Assembly (NCBI RefSeq): GCF_039542225.1
Contig: NZ_BAABHS010000002.1
Location: 310,001-374,000 of the forward strand
Direction of reading: 5' to 3'
DNA length: 64,000 nt
Origin: Yinghuangia aomiensis
GTDB taxonomy: Bacteria; Actinomycetota; Actinomycetes; Streptomycetales; Streptomycetaceae
Shown here: positions 16,077-25,700 of the stretch, piece after piece
How positions within the stretch are numbered: position 1 is the first letter of the stretch
Layout: each line of letters starts with the position of its first letter
The notes under the pieces: generated by a model
Told to the model about the DNA's origin: nothing
Database searches by the model: none
Seen by the model: only the letters and a program-made list of their open reading frames with translations
Made by a program: the position numbers and the translations under genes

Positions 16077-17969
16077 GTGGACAGACTCGGGGACCCTTCG
16101 ACCAGCGGCGCTTACCCGTCGTACGAAGGCCAGCAGCCACAACAGCACCAGCACCAGCAGCAGTACCAGCAAGGCCAGCAGCAGTACCCGGCGGCCGCCT
16201 ACGGTGAGGCCACCTACGGCGACTACGCCTCGGGTGAGTACGCCGCGTACGGCACCGGCTACGCCGAGCAGCAGCCCGCAGCGCAATACAGCGGCGAGTA
16301 CGCCGTCGACACCAGCGGCCAGTACGCGGCGGCGCCGCAGTACGCCGCCGAGGGTTACTACGCACCGCAGACCGGTGGGTACGAGCAGTCCCTGTACGAG
16401 CAGGCGGCTTACCCGCAGCAGGGCTATCCGCAGCAGACGTACGAGCACCAGGCCTACGAGCAGGCGGCCTACCAGCAGCAGACGTACGACGGGACGTACG
16501 AGGGCCAGGCATACGGCTATGGCCAGCCGCAGGAGCCCTACGGCCACCCGCAGGTCGACGTGCCGCAGCCCGGATACGGGGCTCAGGCCCAGTACCCGGC
16601 GGCGTACGCTTTCGACCCCCTGAACGACCCGCTTCAGGACCCCCTGCACGACCCGATGCCGGCGGTACCGGCGCAGTACATGCCCGACCAGCACCAGCAG
16701 TACTTCCCCGAGCCGGAACCGCAGTTCGCCGCCCCGCCGCGGCAGATGCCGGACCCGGAGCCCGAGTTCGACCCGGAGCCCGCGGCGTGGGGCGACGCGG
16801 TGTACGTCGACCCGGTCGACGACCCCGCGCCGGCGGCCGTCCGTCCGCCGGTCCGCGATGCCATAGCGCCGCGCGCCAGGGCGGCCGCGGGCAGCGCCGC
16901 GGCCGGGACGACGGCGGCGGCAGGGCGTGCCGCGCAGACCCGCACGACCCCGCGGACCACGCGGTCGGCGCATGGATCGACCGCGTCGCCGGCCGCGTCC
17001 CGCTCGACGTCCTCGCGTTCTTCTTCGCCGGGCTCGTCCGGATCCTCGTCGCCGTCGTCGCCGGGCGGCCGGGCGGCGGCCCGGCGGGCCGCCGCGGAGG
17101 CGCCCGCGCGCAAGTCCAAGCGGCCGCTGGTCGCCGCGGGCGGCGCGGTGGTGACCGGTGCGGTGCTGGCCGGTGTGGTGGCGATGCAGATGCCCGACGG
17201 CGGTTCGTCGGCGCAGGCCAAGCCGGACACGGCGCACACCGAAGACCCGTCGCGGCGGACCGACGACCCCGCGTCCCGCAGTTCGGACCGCGAGCAGGTG
17301 CAGCCGGCCGGGGCGACGCAGAGTTCCCCGGCACCGGGGCCGTCGACGGTGCCGATTCCGACGCCGACGTCGCCCGGGTCGCTCACCGACCGGATGAAGG
17401 TGAAGTTCGACCTGGACCAGCAGCTCGCGCTGTCCGGCAGCTTCGACGTCCTGCCGGGCAGCGTGAAGGCGCCCGGGTCCGGCAAGAAGTACACCTACCG
17501 AATCGAGACCGAGCGCGGCCTGAACCTGGATCCCGAGCTGTTCGGCGAGGCGGTGCAGACGACGCTCAACGACCCGCGGTCCTGGGCGCACGACGGCAAG
17601 ACGTTCGAACGCACCGACGGCAAGGCGGACTTCGTGATCCGCCTGGCGAGCCCGGGGACGACGAACAAGCTGTGCGGCGCGGTCGGCCTCGACACGTCCG
17701 AGCAGACGGTGTCGTGCGACGCGGCGGGCACCCCGTACGTGGTGATCAACGCGTGGCGGTGGGCGCAGGGTTCGGAGACGTTCGGCGACGAGATGGTCCT
17801 GTACCGCGAGATGCTCATCAACCACGAGGTCGGGCACCGGCTCGGCCACGGGCACGAGTACTCCTGCCGCCCGGACGGGCTGGCGCCGGTGATGATGCAG
17901 CAGACCAAGACGGTGACCGCGCAGAACGGCAAGGTCTGCAAGATCAACGCGTGGCCGTACCCGGCCTGA
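16077..17969 (+). CDS. DUF3152 membrane-anchored zincin with Tyr/Gln-rich N-terminus
   Basis: A 630-residue protein in three parts. Residues 1-220 are rich in Tyr, Gln, Ala and Gly in short repeats (YEQAAY, YPQQGYPQQ), likely disordered and prion-like. A Pro/Ala/Ser/Arg-rich linker leads to one membrane helix near residues 348-370 (LVAAGGAVVTGAVLAGVVAM). A Ser/Pro/Thr spacer leads to the DUF3152 domain, about residues 435-630, with NHEVGHRLGHGHEY, an H-E-x-x-x-H-x-x-G-x-x-H-like zinc site, and two Cys pairs likely to be disulphides outside the membrane. It is probably an extracytoplasmic metalloprotease of unknown target. It is the Rv3207c counterpart. Confidence 0.85.
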   Translation: MDRLGDPSTSGAYPSYEGQQPQQHQHQQQYQQGQQQYPAAAYGEATYGDYASGEYAAYGTGYAEQQPAAQYSGEYAVDTSGQYAAAPQYAAEGYYAPQTGGYEQSLYEQAAYPQQGYPQQTYEHQAYEQAAYQQQTYDGTYEGQAYGYGQPQEPYGHPQVDVPQPGYGAQAQYPAAYAFDPLNDPLQDPLHDPMPAVPAQYMPDQHQQYFPEPEPQFAAPPRQMPDPEPEFDPEPAAWGDAVYVDPVDDPAPAAVRPPVRDAIAPRARAAAGSAAAGTTAAAGRAAQTRTTPRTTRSAHGSTASPAASRSTSSRSSSPGSSGSSSPSSPGGRAAARRAAAEAPARKSKRPLVAAGGAVVTGAVLAGVVAMQMPDGGSSAQAKPDTAHTEDPSRRTDDPASRSSDREQVQPAGATQSSPAPGPSTVPIPTPTSPGSLTDRMKVKFDLDQQLALSGSFDVLPGSVKAPGSGKKYTYRIETERGLNLDPELFGEAVQTTLNDPRSWAHDGKTFERTDGKADFVIRLASPGTTNKLCGAVGLDTSEQTVSCDAAGTPYVVINAWRWAQGSETFGDEMVLYREMLINHEVGHRLGHGHEYSCRPDGLAPVMMQQTKTVTAQNGKVCKINAWPYPA

Positions 17970-17997
17970 CCGGCGTGGACGCGCCCGGGTACGGCGA

Positions 17998-18015
17998 GTG
18001 AGACGACCGTCTCAC
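17998..18015. promoter_or_regulatory. Palindrome upstream of moeZ (GTGAGAC-N4-GTCTCAC)
   Basis: A perfect 7-bp dyad with a GACC centre, 29 nt past the DUF3152 stop and 92 nt before moeZ. It shares its GAGAC-N4-GTCTC core with another dyad just after moeZ, so it may be a protein-binding site as well as a weak terminator. Confidence 0.4.
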
Positions 18016-18106
18016 GGTCCGGACCCCCTGCCGGGGAATGGGGGGCCGCGTGGCACTGTTGGGTGGAGAAATGTCGCAATGACAAGGTCTGACCATCGGA
18101 GTCTCC

Positions 18107-19285
18107 GTGTCGCTACCACCCTTGGTCGAGCCGGCTGCCGACCTGACCGTCGATGAGGTCCGCCGCTACTCGCGCCACCTGATCATCCCGGACTTCGGGA
18201 TGTCCGGGCAGAAGCGCCTGAAGAACGCGAAGGTCCTGTGTGTGGGCGCGGGCGGCCTCGGCTCCCCGACCCTGCTCTACCTGGCCGCGGCCGGTGTGGG
18301 CACGCTCGGCATCATCGAGTTCGACACCGTGGACGAGTCCAACCTGCAGCGCCAGATCATCCACGGCCAGAGCGACGTGGGGAAGTCGAAGGCGCAGTCG
18401 GCGCGCGAGAGCGTGCTGGAGGCGAACCCGTACGTCGACGTGGTCCTGCACGAGGAGCGCCTCGAAGCGGACAACGTGATGGAGCTGTTCGCGCAGTACG
18501 ACCTGATCGTCGACGGCACGGACAACTTCGCCACCCGCTACCTGGTGAACGACGCGTGCGTGCTGCTCGGCAAGCCGTACGTGTGGGGTTCGATCTACCG
18601 CTTCGACGGCCAGGCGTCGGTGTTCTGGGCCGAGCACGGCCCGTGCTACCGCTGCCTCTACCCGGAGCCCCCGCCCCCCGGCATGGTGCCGTCGTGCGCC
18701 GAGGGCGGCGTGCTGGGCGTGCTGTGCGCGTCGATCGGGTCGATCCAGACCAACGAGGCGATCAAGATGCTCACCGGCATGGGCGAGCCGCTGCTCGGCC
18801 GGCTGATGATCTACGACGCCCTGGAGATGACGTACCGCCAGGTCAAGGTCCGCAAGGACCCGGAGTGCGCGGTGTGCGGCAAGAACCCGACGGTCACCGA
18901 GCTCATCGACTACGAGGCGTTCTGCGGCGTCGTGTCCGAGGAGGCCCAGGAGGCCGCCGCGGGTTCCACGATCACCCCGCGGACCCTCAAGGAGTGGATG
19001 GACGCGGGCGAGAACATCCACGTCATCGACGTCCGCGAGCCGAACGAGTACGAGATCGTCTCGATCCCCGGCGCGGTGCTGGTGCCGAAGAACGAGTTCC
19101 TCATGGGCCGTGCGCTGGAGAACCTGCCGCAGGACAAGAAGATCGTCCTGCACTGCAAGACGGGCGTGCGTTCCGCGGAGGTCCTCGCGGTGCTCAAGTC
19201 GGCCGGCTTCAACGACGCCGTGCACGTCGGCGGCGGCGTGATCGGCTGGGTCAACCAGATCGAGCCGGAGAAGCCCGTCTACTGA
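18107..19285 (+). CDS. moeZ: Adenylyltransferase/sulfurtransferase MoeZ
   Basis: A 392-residue two-domain enzyme. The N-terminal ThiF/E1-like domain has GAGGLGSPTLLYLAAAGVG (nucleotide-binding loop) and zinc Cys pairs CYRCLYP (near 177) and CAVCGK (near 254). The C-terminal rhodanese domain (from about 300) has the active-site loop CKTGVRS near 349. It adenylates the C-terminal glycine of ubiquitin-like sulfur carriers (MoaD, ThiS, CysO types) and hands on sulfur, serving molybdopterin, cysteine and thio-compound synthesis. The start is GTG with GGAG upstream. moaE, a partner in molybdopterin synthesis, lies 33 kb away in this window. Confidence 0.92.
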   Translation: MSLPPLVEPAADLTVDEVRRYSRHLIIPDFGMSGQKRLKNAKVLCVGAGGLGSPTLLYLAAAGVGTLGIIEFDTVDESNLQRQIIHGQSDVGKSKAQSARESVLEANPYVDVVLHEERLEADNVMELFAQYDLIVDGTDNFATRYLVNDACVLLGKPYVWGSIYRFDGQASVFWAEHGPCYRCLYPEPPPPGMVPSCAEGGVLGVLCASIGSIQTNEAIKMLTGMGEPLLGRLMIYDALEMTYRQVKVRKDPECAVCGKNPTVTELIDYEAFCGVVSEEAQEAAAGSTITPRTLKEWMDAGENIHVIDVREPNEYEIVSIPGAVLVPKNEFLMGRALENLPQDKKIVLHCKTGVRSAEVLAVLKSAGFNDAVHVGGGVIGWVNQIEPEKPVY

Positions 19286-19290
19286 CGGTT

Positions 19291-19306
19291 TCGAGACACG
19301 CGTCTC
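19291..19306. promoter_or_regulatory. Second GAGAC-N4-GTCTC palindrome after moeZ
   Basis: CGAGAC-acgc-GTCTCG, six nt after the moeZ stop. It has the same core and spacing as the dyad upstream of moeZ. It may be a protein site or a minor hairpin in front of the main terminator. Confidence 0.35.
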
Positions 19307-19353
19307 GTCATCCGGGACGGATGAGCTGGACGAGCTAGACGAGATAGACGAGG

Positions 19354-19385
19354 GAAGGGCCCTCCCCTGCAGGGGAGGGCCCTTC
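19354..19385. terminator. Strong bidirectional terminator after moeZ
   Basis: A 14-bp perfect stem starting GAAGGGCCC with a TGCA loop, between moeZ and the convergent membrane-protein gene. Confidence 0.85.
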
Positions 19386-19393
19386 TTCGTGTC

Positions 19394-21853
19394 TCAGATG
19401 GCCTGCTTGCGCTGGAGGTAGGTGAACGCCAGCCAGCCGGGCAGCACCGGCAGCCAGAAGGTCAGGAAGCGGAAGAGCAGCACCGCGGCCGTCGCCGTCT
19501 CGATGGGCAGCTTGGCGGTCGTCGTGAGACCGGCGATCAGCGCCGCCTCGATCGCGCCGATGCCGCCCGGCACCGGTGCCGCCGAGCCGATCGCGTTGCC
19601 CGCGAGGAACACCACCGCGATCGCCGCGAAGCTGGCCGAGCCGCCGAACGCGCGCACCGACGCGTCCAGGCACAGCACGAACGACAGCGTCAGCATCACC
19701 GTGCCGCCCAGGCCGGCCAGCAGCTTGTTCGGCGTCTGGAGCACGTCGAGCAGCCGCGGCACGATGCCGGAGAACAGCGCGCGCAGCCGCTTGGCCACCG
19801 TCCGGCGCAGCGGCGCCACCGCCATGATCAGCAGGCACACCAGCGCGAGGATCAGCAGCCCGGCGATGACCGCGCCGGACGGCGCGAACGACGGGGTCTG
19901 CTCGGTGCCCGCGATGTAGCCGAAGAAAACCAGCAGGCCGATGTGGAACACCAGGCCGCCGAGCTGCGAGACGCCGATGCTGGCCGCCGCGAGCGCCGGC
20001 GGCACTCCCGCCTTCTGCAGGTAGCGGGCGTTGAGCGCGACACCGCTGACGGCGGCGGGCATGACGAGCTTCACGAACGACCCGGCGAGCTGCACGATCG
20101 ACGTCCGCCACACCGACAGACGTTCCGGCACGAATCCGAGGAGCATGAGCGCCGCGGCGACGTAGCTGAGCGACGACGCGATGAGGCCGATGGCCGCCCA
20201 GCCCCAGTTGGCGCGTTCGAACACGTCGCCGAGGTCGGCGTGGGTCAGTTGGGTGAGCAGGAAGTAACCGGCGAACGCGCTGGCGCAGACGGTGACGAGC
20301 GTCCGCGGCCGGATCCGCTCCAGCCGCACCGGCTCGGCGACGGCGCGCGGCCGCAGTTCCAGGATCTGCTCGCGGATCCCGGACAGCAGCGTCTTTTCCT
20401 TGCGCAGTGCCGCGCGCGTCGACCGGTTGAGCGCGACCTTCTGCAGCAGCGGCAGGCAGGCCGCGACCGCGTCCACGCCGAGGCCCTCGGAGGCGGTGCG
20501 CACCGCGCGTTCCTCGCCGACCCGGAGGGCGACCGAGGTCAGCAGCTGCGCGGTGTCGATGAGCAGCGACAGGTCGCCGGACGCGATCTCGCCGGCGCGC
20601 AGGTCGATCAGCCACGGGCGGCCGTCGCCGTCCACCAGGAAGCTGCCGGTGCCGAGGCGGCGGTGGGTGAGCCGGTGGGCCTGCATGAGCGAGATCTGCC
20701 GCCAGATCTCCACCAGCAGAGCGTCGGTCACCTCTTCGTCGGGGATGGCGTCCAGGCCGCGTCCGGCGACGTGCGTGTAGGCGAGCAGGGCGGCGTCCGA
20801 GCCGACTTCGGTGGCGGCGATCAGGCGCGGCGTGCGGACGCCCGCGTCGGCCGCCGCGTACGCCATCAGCGACTCCTGCTCCAGGGCGCGGCGCAGCGAC
20901 TGGAAGGTGCGCCGCGCGGTGGTGACGCGGAGCCGGACGCGGCGGTAGAAGCGGTAGACGGCGCCCGACGTCTGGGTGTCCCGGTCCAGGACGGTGACGT
21001 CGAGGAGCTGGTCGTCGGTGAGCCGGACGGCGTACCGGCGGCTCTCGTCGGGTCCGTCGTCGGTGCGGACGGCCGAGGCGGCGACCAGGCCGAACCGGCG
21101 CAGGGCGGCGACGACGGCTTCGGCGGGCGGGCGGCGGTTGGGGACGCCGACCGTGTACATCGTCGCGTAGGCGATCGTGCGGCCCAGCAGCACGCTGGTG
21201 ACCAGGGCGAGCGGCGTGGTGTAGCCGCCGACGAGCACGGTGGCCGCGTTGAGCGCGAGGAGCGTCCAGAACAGCGCCTGCCAGCGCGGGCGGCGCACCA
21301 GGCCGACGGCGGTGATGTAGGCGACGACCGGGGCGATGTAGCTGTGCACCGGGTCGGTGAGGCCGCCGCCTTGCAGCGGCCGGGTGAGGGCGGCTTCCAG
21401 GGCGTCGGGGCCGGGGCCGGTGACCCACCAGTCGAGGCCGAGGGAGGCGGCGTAGGTCAGGGCGGCGGCGATGACGCCGTCGGCGACGCGCAGGCCGTCG
21501 CGGCGCAGCAGCCGTTCCACGCCGTAGGCCACCGGGACGACCAGCACGGCGACCGCGAACACGCCGCCGGACAGGTTGAGCAGCACGCGCGGCAGGCTGG
21601 TCTGGGCGCCGCGCACGACGTCCGACTCCAGGCCGGACGTGGTCTCGCGGGCGAGGCTGGCCAGCACGAAGACCGCGACGATCGCGAGCAGGCCGAAGAG
21701 CACGCGGAGCAGGTCCGCGGACCGGTGCACGCGCACCGGCTGCGAGGGCTCCACGATCAGGGCGCGCCCGGACGCGGGAGGATCCGCGGGGGGATCCCCC
21801 GGAGGGCCGTCCGCCTGCTCGCGGAACGCGTCGCGAAATTCGTCTCGAATCAC
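19394..21853 (-). CDS. Multi-domain membrane protein: lysylphosphatidylglycerol synthase TM region plus degenerate kinase-like domain
   Basis: An 819-residue protein. Residues 45-240 hold about six membrane helices. Residues 265-480 are soluble and kinase-like: HRRLGTGSFLVDGDGRPWLIDLRAGE corresponds to the catalytic and metal loops of an APH/ABC1-type kinase, but HRR and DLR replace the HxD and DFG forms, so it may be inactive or atypical. Residues 530-815 carry at least seven helices of the UPF0104/MprF flippase-like family, with the conserved segment PVPGGIGAIEAALIAG. It may move or sense a lipid-linked substrate; no synthase domain for aminoacyl transfer is attached. It is transcribed toward moeZ and is divergent from the alkyltransferase-like gene. 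Confidence 0.75.
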   Translation of the reverse strand: MIRDEFRDAFREQADGPPGDPPADPPASGRALIVEPSQPVRVHRSADLLRVLFGLLAIVAVFVLASLARETTSGLESDVVRGAQTSLPRVLLNLSGGVFAVAVLVVPVAYGVERLLRRDGLRVADGVIAAALTYAASLGLDWWVTGPGPDALEAALTRPLQGGGLTDPVHSYIAPVVAYITAVGLVRRPRWQALFWTLLALNAATVLVGGYTTPLALVTSVLLGRTIAYATMYTVGVPNRRPPAEAVVAALRRFGLVAASAVRTDDGPDESRRYAVRLTDDQLLDVTVLDRDTQTSGAVYRFYRRVRLRVTTARRTFQSLRRALEQESLMAYAAADAGVRTPRLIAATEVGSDAALLAYTHVAGRGLDAIPDEEVTDALLVEIWRQISLMQAHRLTHRRLGTGSFLVDGDGRPWLIDLRAGEIASGDLSLLIDTAQLLTSVALRVGEERAVRTASEGLGVDAVAACLPLLQKVALNRSTRAALRKEKTLLSGIREQILELRPRAVAEPVRLERIRPRTLVTVCASAFAGYFLLTQLTHADLGDVFERANWGWAAIGLIASSLSYVAAALMLLGFVPERLSVWRTSIVQLAGSFVKLVMPAAVSGVALNARYLQKAGVPPALAAASIGVSQLGGLVFHIGLLVFFGYIAGTEQTPSFAPSGAVIAGLLILALVCLLIMAVAPLRRTVAKRLRALFSGIVPRLLDVLQTPNKLLAGLGGTVMLTLSFVLCLDASVRAFGGSASFAAIAVVFLAGNAIGSAAPVPGGIGAIEAALIAGLTTTAKLPIETATAAVLLFRFLTFWLPVLPGWLAFTYLQRKQAI

Positions 21854-21933
21854 CAGTCACCGCCGCCTTGATGGTGGCACGGCGCGACGGATCGCGGCGG
21901 GTGCGCGGCGCCGGGTCTGGCACGATGCGGGGC

Positions 21934-22374
21934 GTGAGTCTTCCCACGCCGATCGCCGAACGCGTTCTCGACCTGGTGGCCCGCATCCCGCCGGGGCGGG
22001 TGATGGCGTACGGGGACGTGGCGGCCTACCTCGCGGAAGCCGAGGCCGCCGAGGTCGCCGAGGTCTCCGGGGAACCGGGGGAGTCCGAGGAGCCCGGCGA
22101 GCCCGGCGAGCCCGGATCTCCGGCGGAGCCCGTGCGGCTCGGGCCGCGGCAGGTCGGCCGGATCATGGCGATGTACGGCGGCGGTGTGCCGTGGTGGCGC
22201 GTGCTGCGCGCGGACGGCACCCACGCGCCCGGGCTGGAGGAGGGCCTGCGGAAGCTGCGGGCGGAAGGCGTTCCGCTGCGCGCGGGCGGGACCCGGGTGG
22301 ACATGGCGCGGGCGCGCTGGGACGGCGGCGCGGGCGGCACCGGACCGGATCCCCGCAGCTCCGCGGCGGACTAG
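21934..22374 (+). CDS. Alkyltransferase-like (ATL) DNA repair protein, MGMT fold without reactive Cys
   Basis: A 146-residue protein with the MGMT C-terminal DNA-binding fold: ERVLDLVARIPPGRVMAYGDVAAYL (helix-turn-helix lead) and GVPWWRVLRADG, where the methyl-accepting PCHR motif of true transferases is replaced by PWWR. Such ATL proteins bind O6-alkylguanine and flag it for nucleotide excision repair. Unusually, a Gly-Glu-Pro repeat of about 25 residues (EPGESEEPGEPGEPGSPAEP) is inserted between the two conserved blocks. The GTG start lacks a strong ribosome binding site. It lies upstream of adnA, and a similar protein (Rv3204) adjoins the adn genes in M. tuberculosis. Confidence 0.82.
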   Translation: MSLPTPIAERVLDLVARIPPGRVMAYGDVAAYLAEAEAAEVAEVSGEPGESEEPGEPGEPGSPAEPVRLGPRQVGRIMAMYGGGVPWWRVLRADGTHAPGLEEGLRKLRAEGVPLRAGGTRVDMARARWDGGAGGTGPDPRSSAAD

Positions 22375-22702
22375 GCCGCAAGTGGCACGAGGGTCGCGTG
22401 TGATCTGATGGGGCAAGGCCGCGCCCTGCCGACCGGGGCGCGGCCGCATACAGCTGCTGTACCCGCGAGGGAAGGACGTTCCCGCGTCGCGGCCGGCCGT
22501 TCCGGACCCCGTGTGCCGTGCCGCCTCGATGACCCGCTCCACTTCTCCCCGCTCCGCCGCTTCCCCGCCGTACCGCCGTGTTCCGGGGGTCCGGGTCGCC
22601 CCGGTCCCGTACGATCCCCGTTCCGGTCCCGTCCGCTTCCGACCCCGCTCTCCGCCGTCCTGCCGATCTGTTCCCCCCGGCTTCCCCGTAAGGCCCCGAG
22701 CC
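22375..22702. other. Intergenic leader before adnA
   Basis: About 330 bp on the coding side of adnA. The adnA frame is open through most of it, but codons are Pro/Arg-rich and unconserved. GAGGGAAGG at about 22468 is not next to a fitting start. No promoter is clear. Confidence 0.35.
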
Positions 22703-25700
22703 ATGACGACCGCGACCTCCGCGTACCGCTTGCGGCGTACCGGCATCACGCCGCCGCCGCCCCCGACGCTCGACGCGCAGCAGCGTGCCGTCGTGGCGCA
22801 CCCGGGCGGTCCGCTGCTGGTCCTGGCCGGTCCGGGTACAGGCAAGACAACCACCTTGGTGGAGGCGGTCGCCGACCGGGTCGCCCGCGGGATGCTTCCC
22901 GAAGAGATCCTGGTTCTCACCTTCAGCCGCAAGGCGGCGGGGGAGCTGCGCGACCGTATCGCGACGCGGCTGCGGTCCGGCGGAGCACACGCGGGGGGCG
23001 CGCTGCCGACGGCCACGACGTTCCACTCCTTCTGCTACGCGCTGGTCCGGCAGCACCAGCCGCCGGAGCTGTTCACCTATCCGCTGCGGCTGATGTCCGG
23101 ACCGGAGCAGGACGTCTTCGTCCGCGAGCTCCTGGCCGGACAGGCCGAGGACGGCACGGTGCACTGGCCCGCCGAGCTGCGCGCCGCGCTCGCCACCCGC
23201 GGGTTCGCCGACGAGGTCCGCGCGGTGGTCGCGCGCAGCCGGGAAATCGGCCTCGACCCGGACGCGCTCGCCCGGTTCGCCGCCGCCACCGGCCGCGCGG
23301 ACTGGCGGGCCGCCGCGGACTTCCTCGGCGAGTACCTGAACGTGCTGGACGCGCAAGGCGTCGTCGACTACGCCGAGCTGGTGCACCGCGCGGTCATCCT
23401 CGCCGAACGCCCCGAGGTCGCCGAGCAGCTGCGCCGCCGGTACCGGGCGGTGTTCGTCGACGAGTACCAGGACACCGACCCCGCGCAGGTCCGGCTGCTG
23501 CAGGCGCTGGCCGGCAACGGGCGTGACCTGGTCGCGGTGGGCGACCCCGACCAGTCGATCTACGCGTTCCGCGGAGCGGACGTCAACGGCATCCTCGACT
23601 TCCGCGACCGGTTCCCGGACCGGGACGGCGACCCGGCGCGCACGATCGTGCTGCGCACGTCGCGGCGCGCCGGTGCGGGGCTGCTGCGTGCGTCGCGGGA
23701 GATCACCCGGCGGATGCCGCTGAGCCGCCTCCCGGCGGCGGACGCGCTCGCGCACCGCGACCTGGCGGCGGACCGGACGGGGGAGGACGATCCGTCGCGG
23801 GTCGAGGTCTACACGTACCCGACGCCGGGGGCGGAGCTGGACAACGTCGCGGACATCCTGCGCCGCGCGCACCTGGAGGACGGGGTGCCGTGGGGCGAGA
23901 TGGCGGTGCTGGTGCGGTCGGGCGCGCGCTCGATCCCGGCGATCCGCCGCGCGCTCTCGGTCGCGGGCGTCCCGCTGGAGATCGCGGGCGACGAACTCCC
24001 GCTCGCCGCCGAGCAGGCGGTCGCCCCGCTGCTGACCGCCCTACGGGTGGCCGCGGATCCGGACGCCCTGGACGAGGAAACCGCCCGGATGCTCTTGGTG
24101 TCCCCGATGGGCGGCCTGGACTCGGCCGACCTGCGGGTGCTGGGGCGGGCGCTCCGCGCGGAGGAACGCGCGGCGGCGGAGGCGGGCGCGGACGAGGAAT
24201 CGGCCGAGGGCGAGCCCGAGCCGGAGCACGGGATCGCGACGAGCGGCGAGGACGGCGGGCGCGCCGCCGCACTGGACGCCGCCGCGATCGCCGACGAGCC
24301 GGTCGACGCGGCCGGGCAACCGGACGGGGCGGACGAGGACGGGGCCGCCGCCGCGCCGGGAGACCAGGCGCAGGCCGCCGCGGCGGAGGCTCGCGGCGGC
24401 GAGACGGCCATGGACGACGACGCACTGTTCCCCCGCGACTTCGCCGATGTCCAGCCCACCACGCCGCACGACGACGCTCCGGAGTCCCTCCGCCCGGCGG
24501 CTTCGCCCGCCGCCGACGCCCGGGCGCGGAATCGCGGCGTGACCGCGCACGTCGGCGACGCGGACCCCGCCGCCGCGCCGGTGGGCGACGCGGACGGCAC
24601 CGACGGGCCCGCGCAGGCCGCGTCTGCCGACGCGGCAGCCCCTGAGCCCGCGTCGGCTGCCCCCGAAACCGACCCCGCCCATGACCCCACCCGTACTCCC
24701 ACTCCGCGTCTCCCCTTCGTCGGGCGGTCCTCCGCCGAACTCGTCCGGGAGGCTCTCGCGCACCCCGAGCAGCTCGTGGCCGTCGACGAGCGGGTCGGGC
24801 GCGGGGCCTATCGGCTCGGGCGCCTCATCGAGGCCGCGCGGGCGGTGCTCGACGGGGGCGGTACGACCGAGGCCGCGTTGTGGGAGCTGTGGCAGGGGAC
24901 GCCGTGGCCGGCCCGGCTGGAGCGGTCGGTGCTGCGCGGCGGTGCCGCCGGGCGCAACGCGGACCGCGATCTCGACGCGGTCGTCGCGCTGTTCGAGGTC
25001 GCCGCGCGGGCCGAGGAGCGGGCCGGGCACCGCGGTGCGCTCAACTTCCTCGAGGAGCTGACCGCGCAGCAGATCCCCGGCGACCGGCTGGACGACGCCG
25101 CGCTGCGCGGCGAGTCGGTGCGTCTGCTCACCGCGCACCGGTCGAAGGGTCTGCAGTGGCGGCTCGTCGTCGTCGCGGGCGTGCAGGAAGGCCTCTGGCC
25201 CGACCTGCGCCGCCGCGGGTCGCTGCTCGAAGCGGACCGGATCGGCAGCGACGGCCTCGCCGAGCCGCTGTCGCCGGGCGCACTGCTGGCCGAGGAACGG
25301 CGTCTGTTCTACGTCGCCGCGACCCGCGCCCGCGAGCGGCTGGTGGTCACCGCGGTGAAGTCCGCGTACGACGACGGAGACCAACCCTCGCGTTTTCTGG
25401 CCGAGTTGGGCGAGGAAGGCGTCGAACGCGCGGACGTCACCGCGCGGCCCCGCCGCCCGCTCTCCACGTCCGCGCTGGTCGCCGAACTCCGCGCCTCCGC
25501 CGTCGACCCCAAGGCGCCGAGGGCCGTGCAGCTGGCCGCGGCGCGGCGGTTGGCGCGGTTGGCCGCGCTGCGCGACGAGGACGGCTATCCGTTGGTCCCG
25601 GCGGCGCATCCGGACCGGTGGTGGGGGCTCGTGGAGCCGACCGACCCGGGGATTCCGGTGCGGGATCCGCGGGTGCCGGTGCGGCTGTCCGGCAGCGCGG

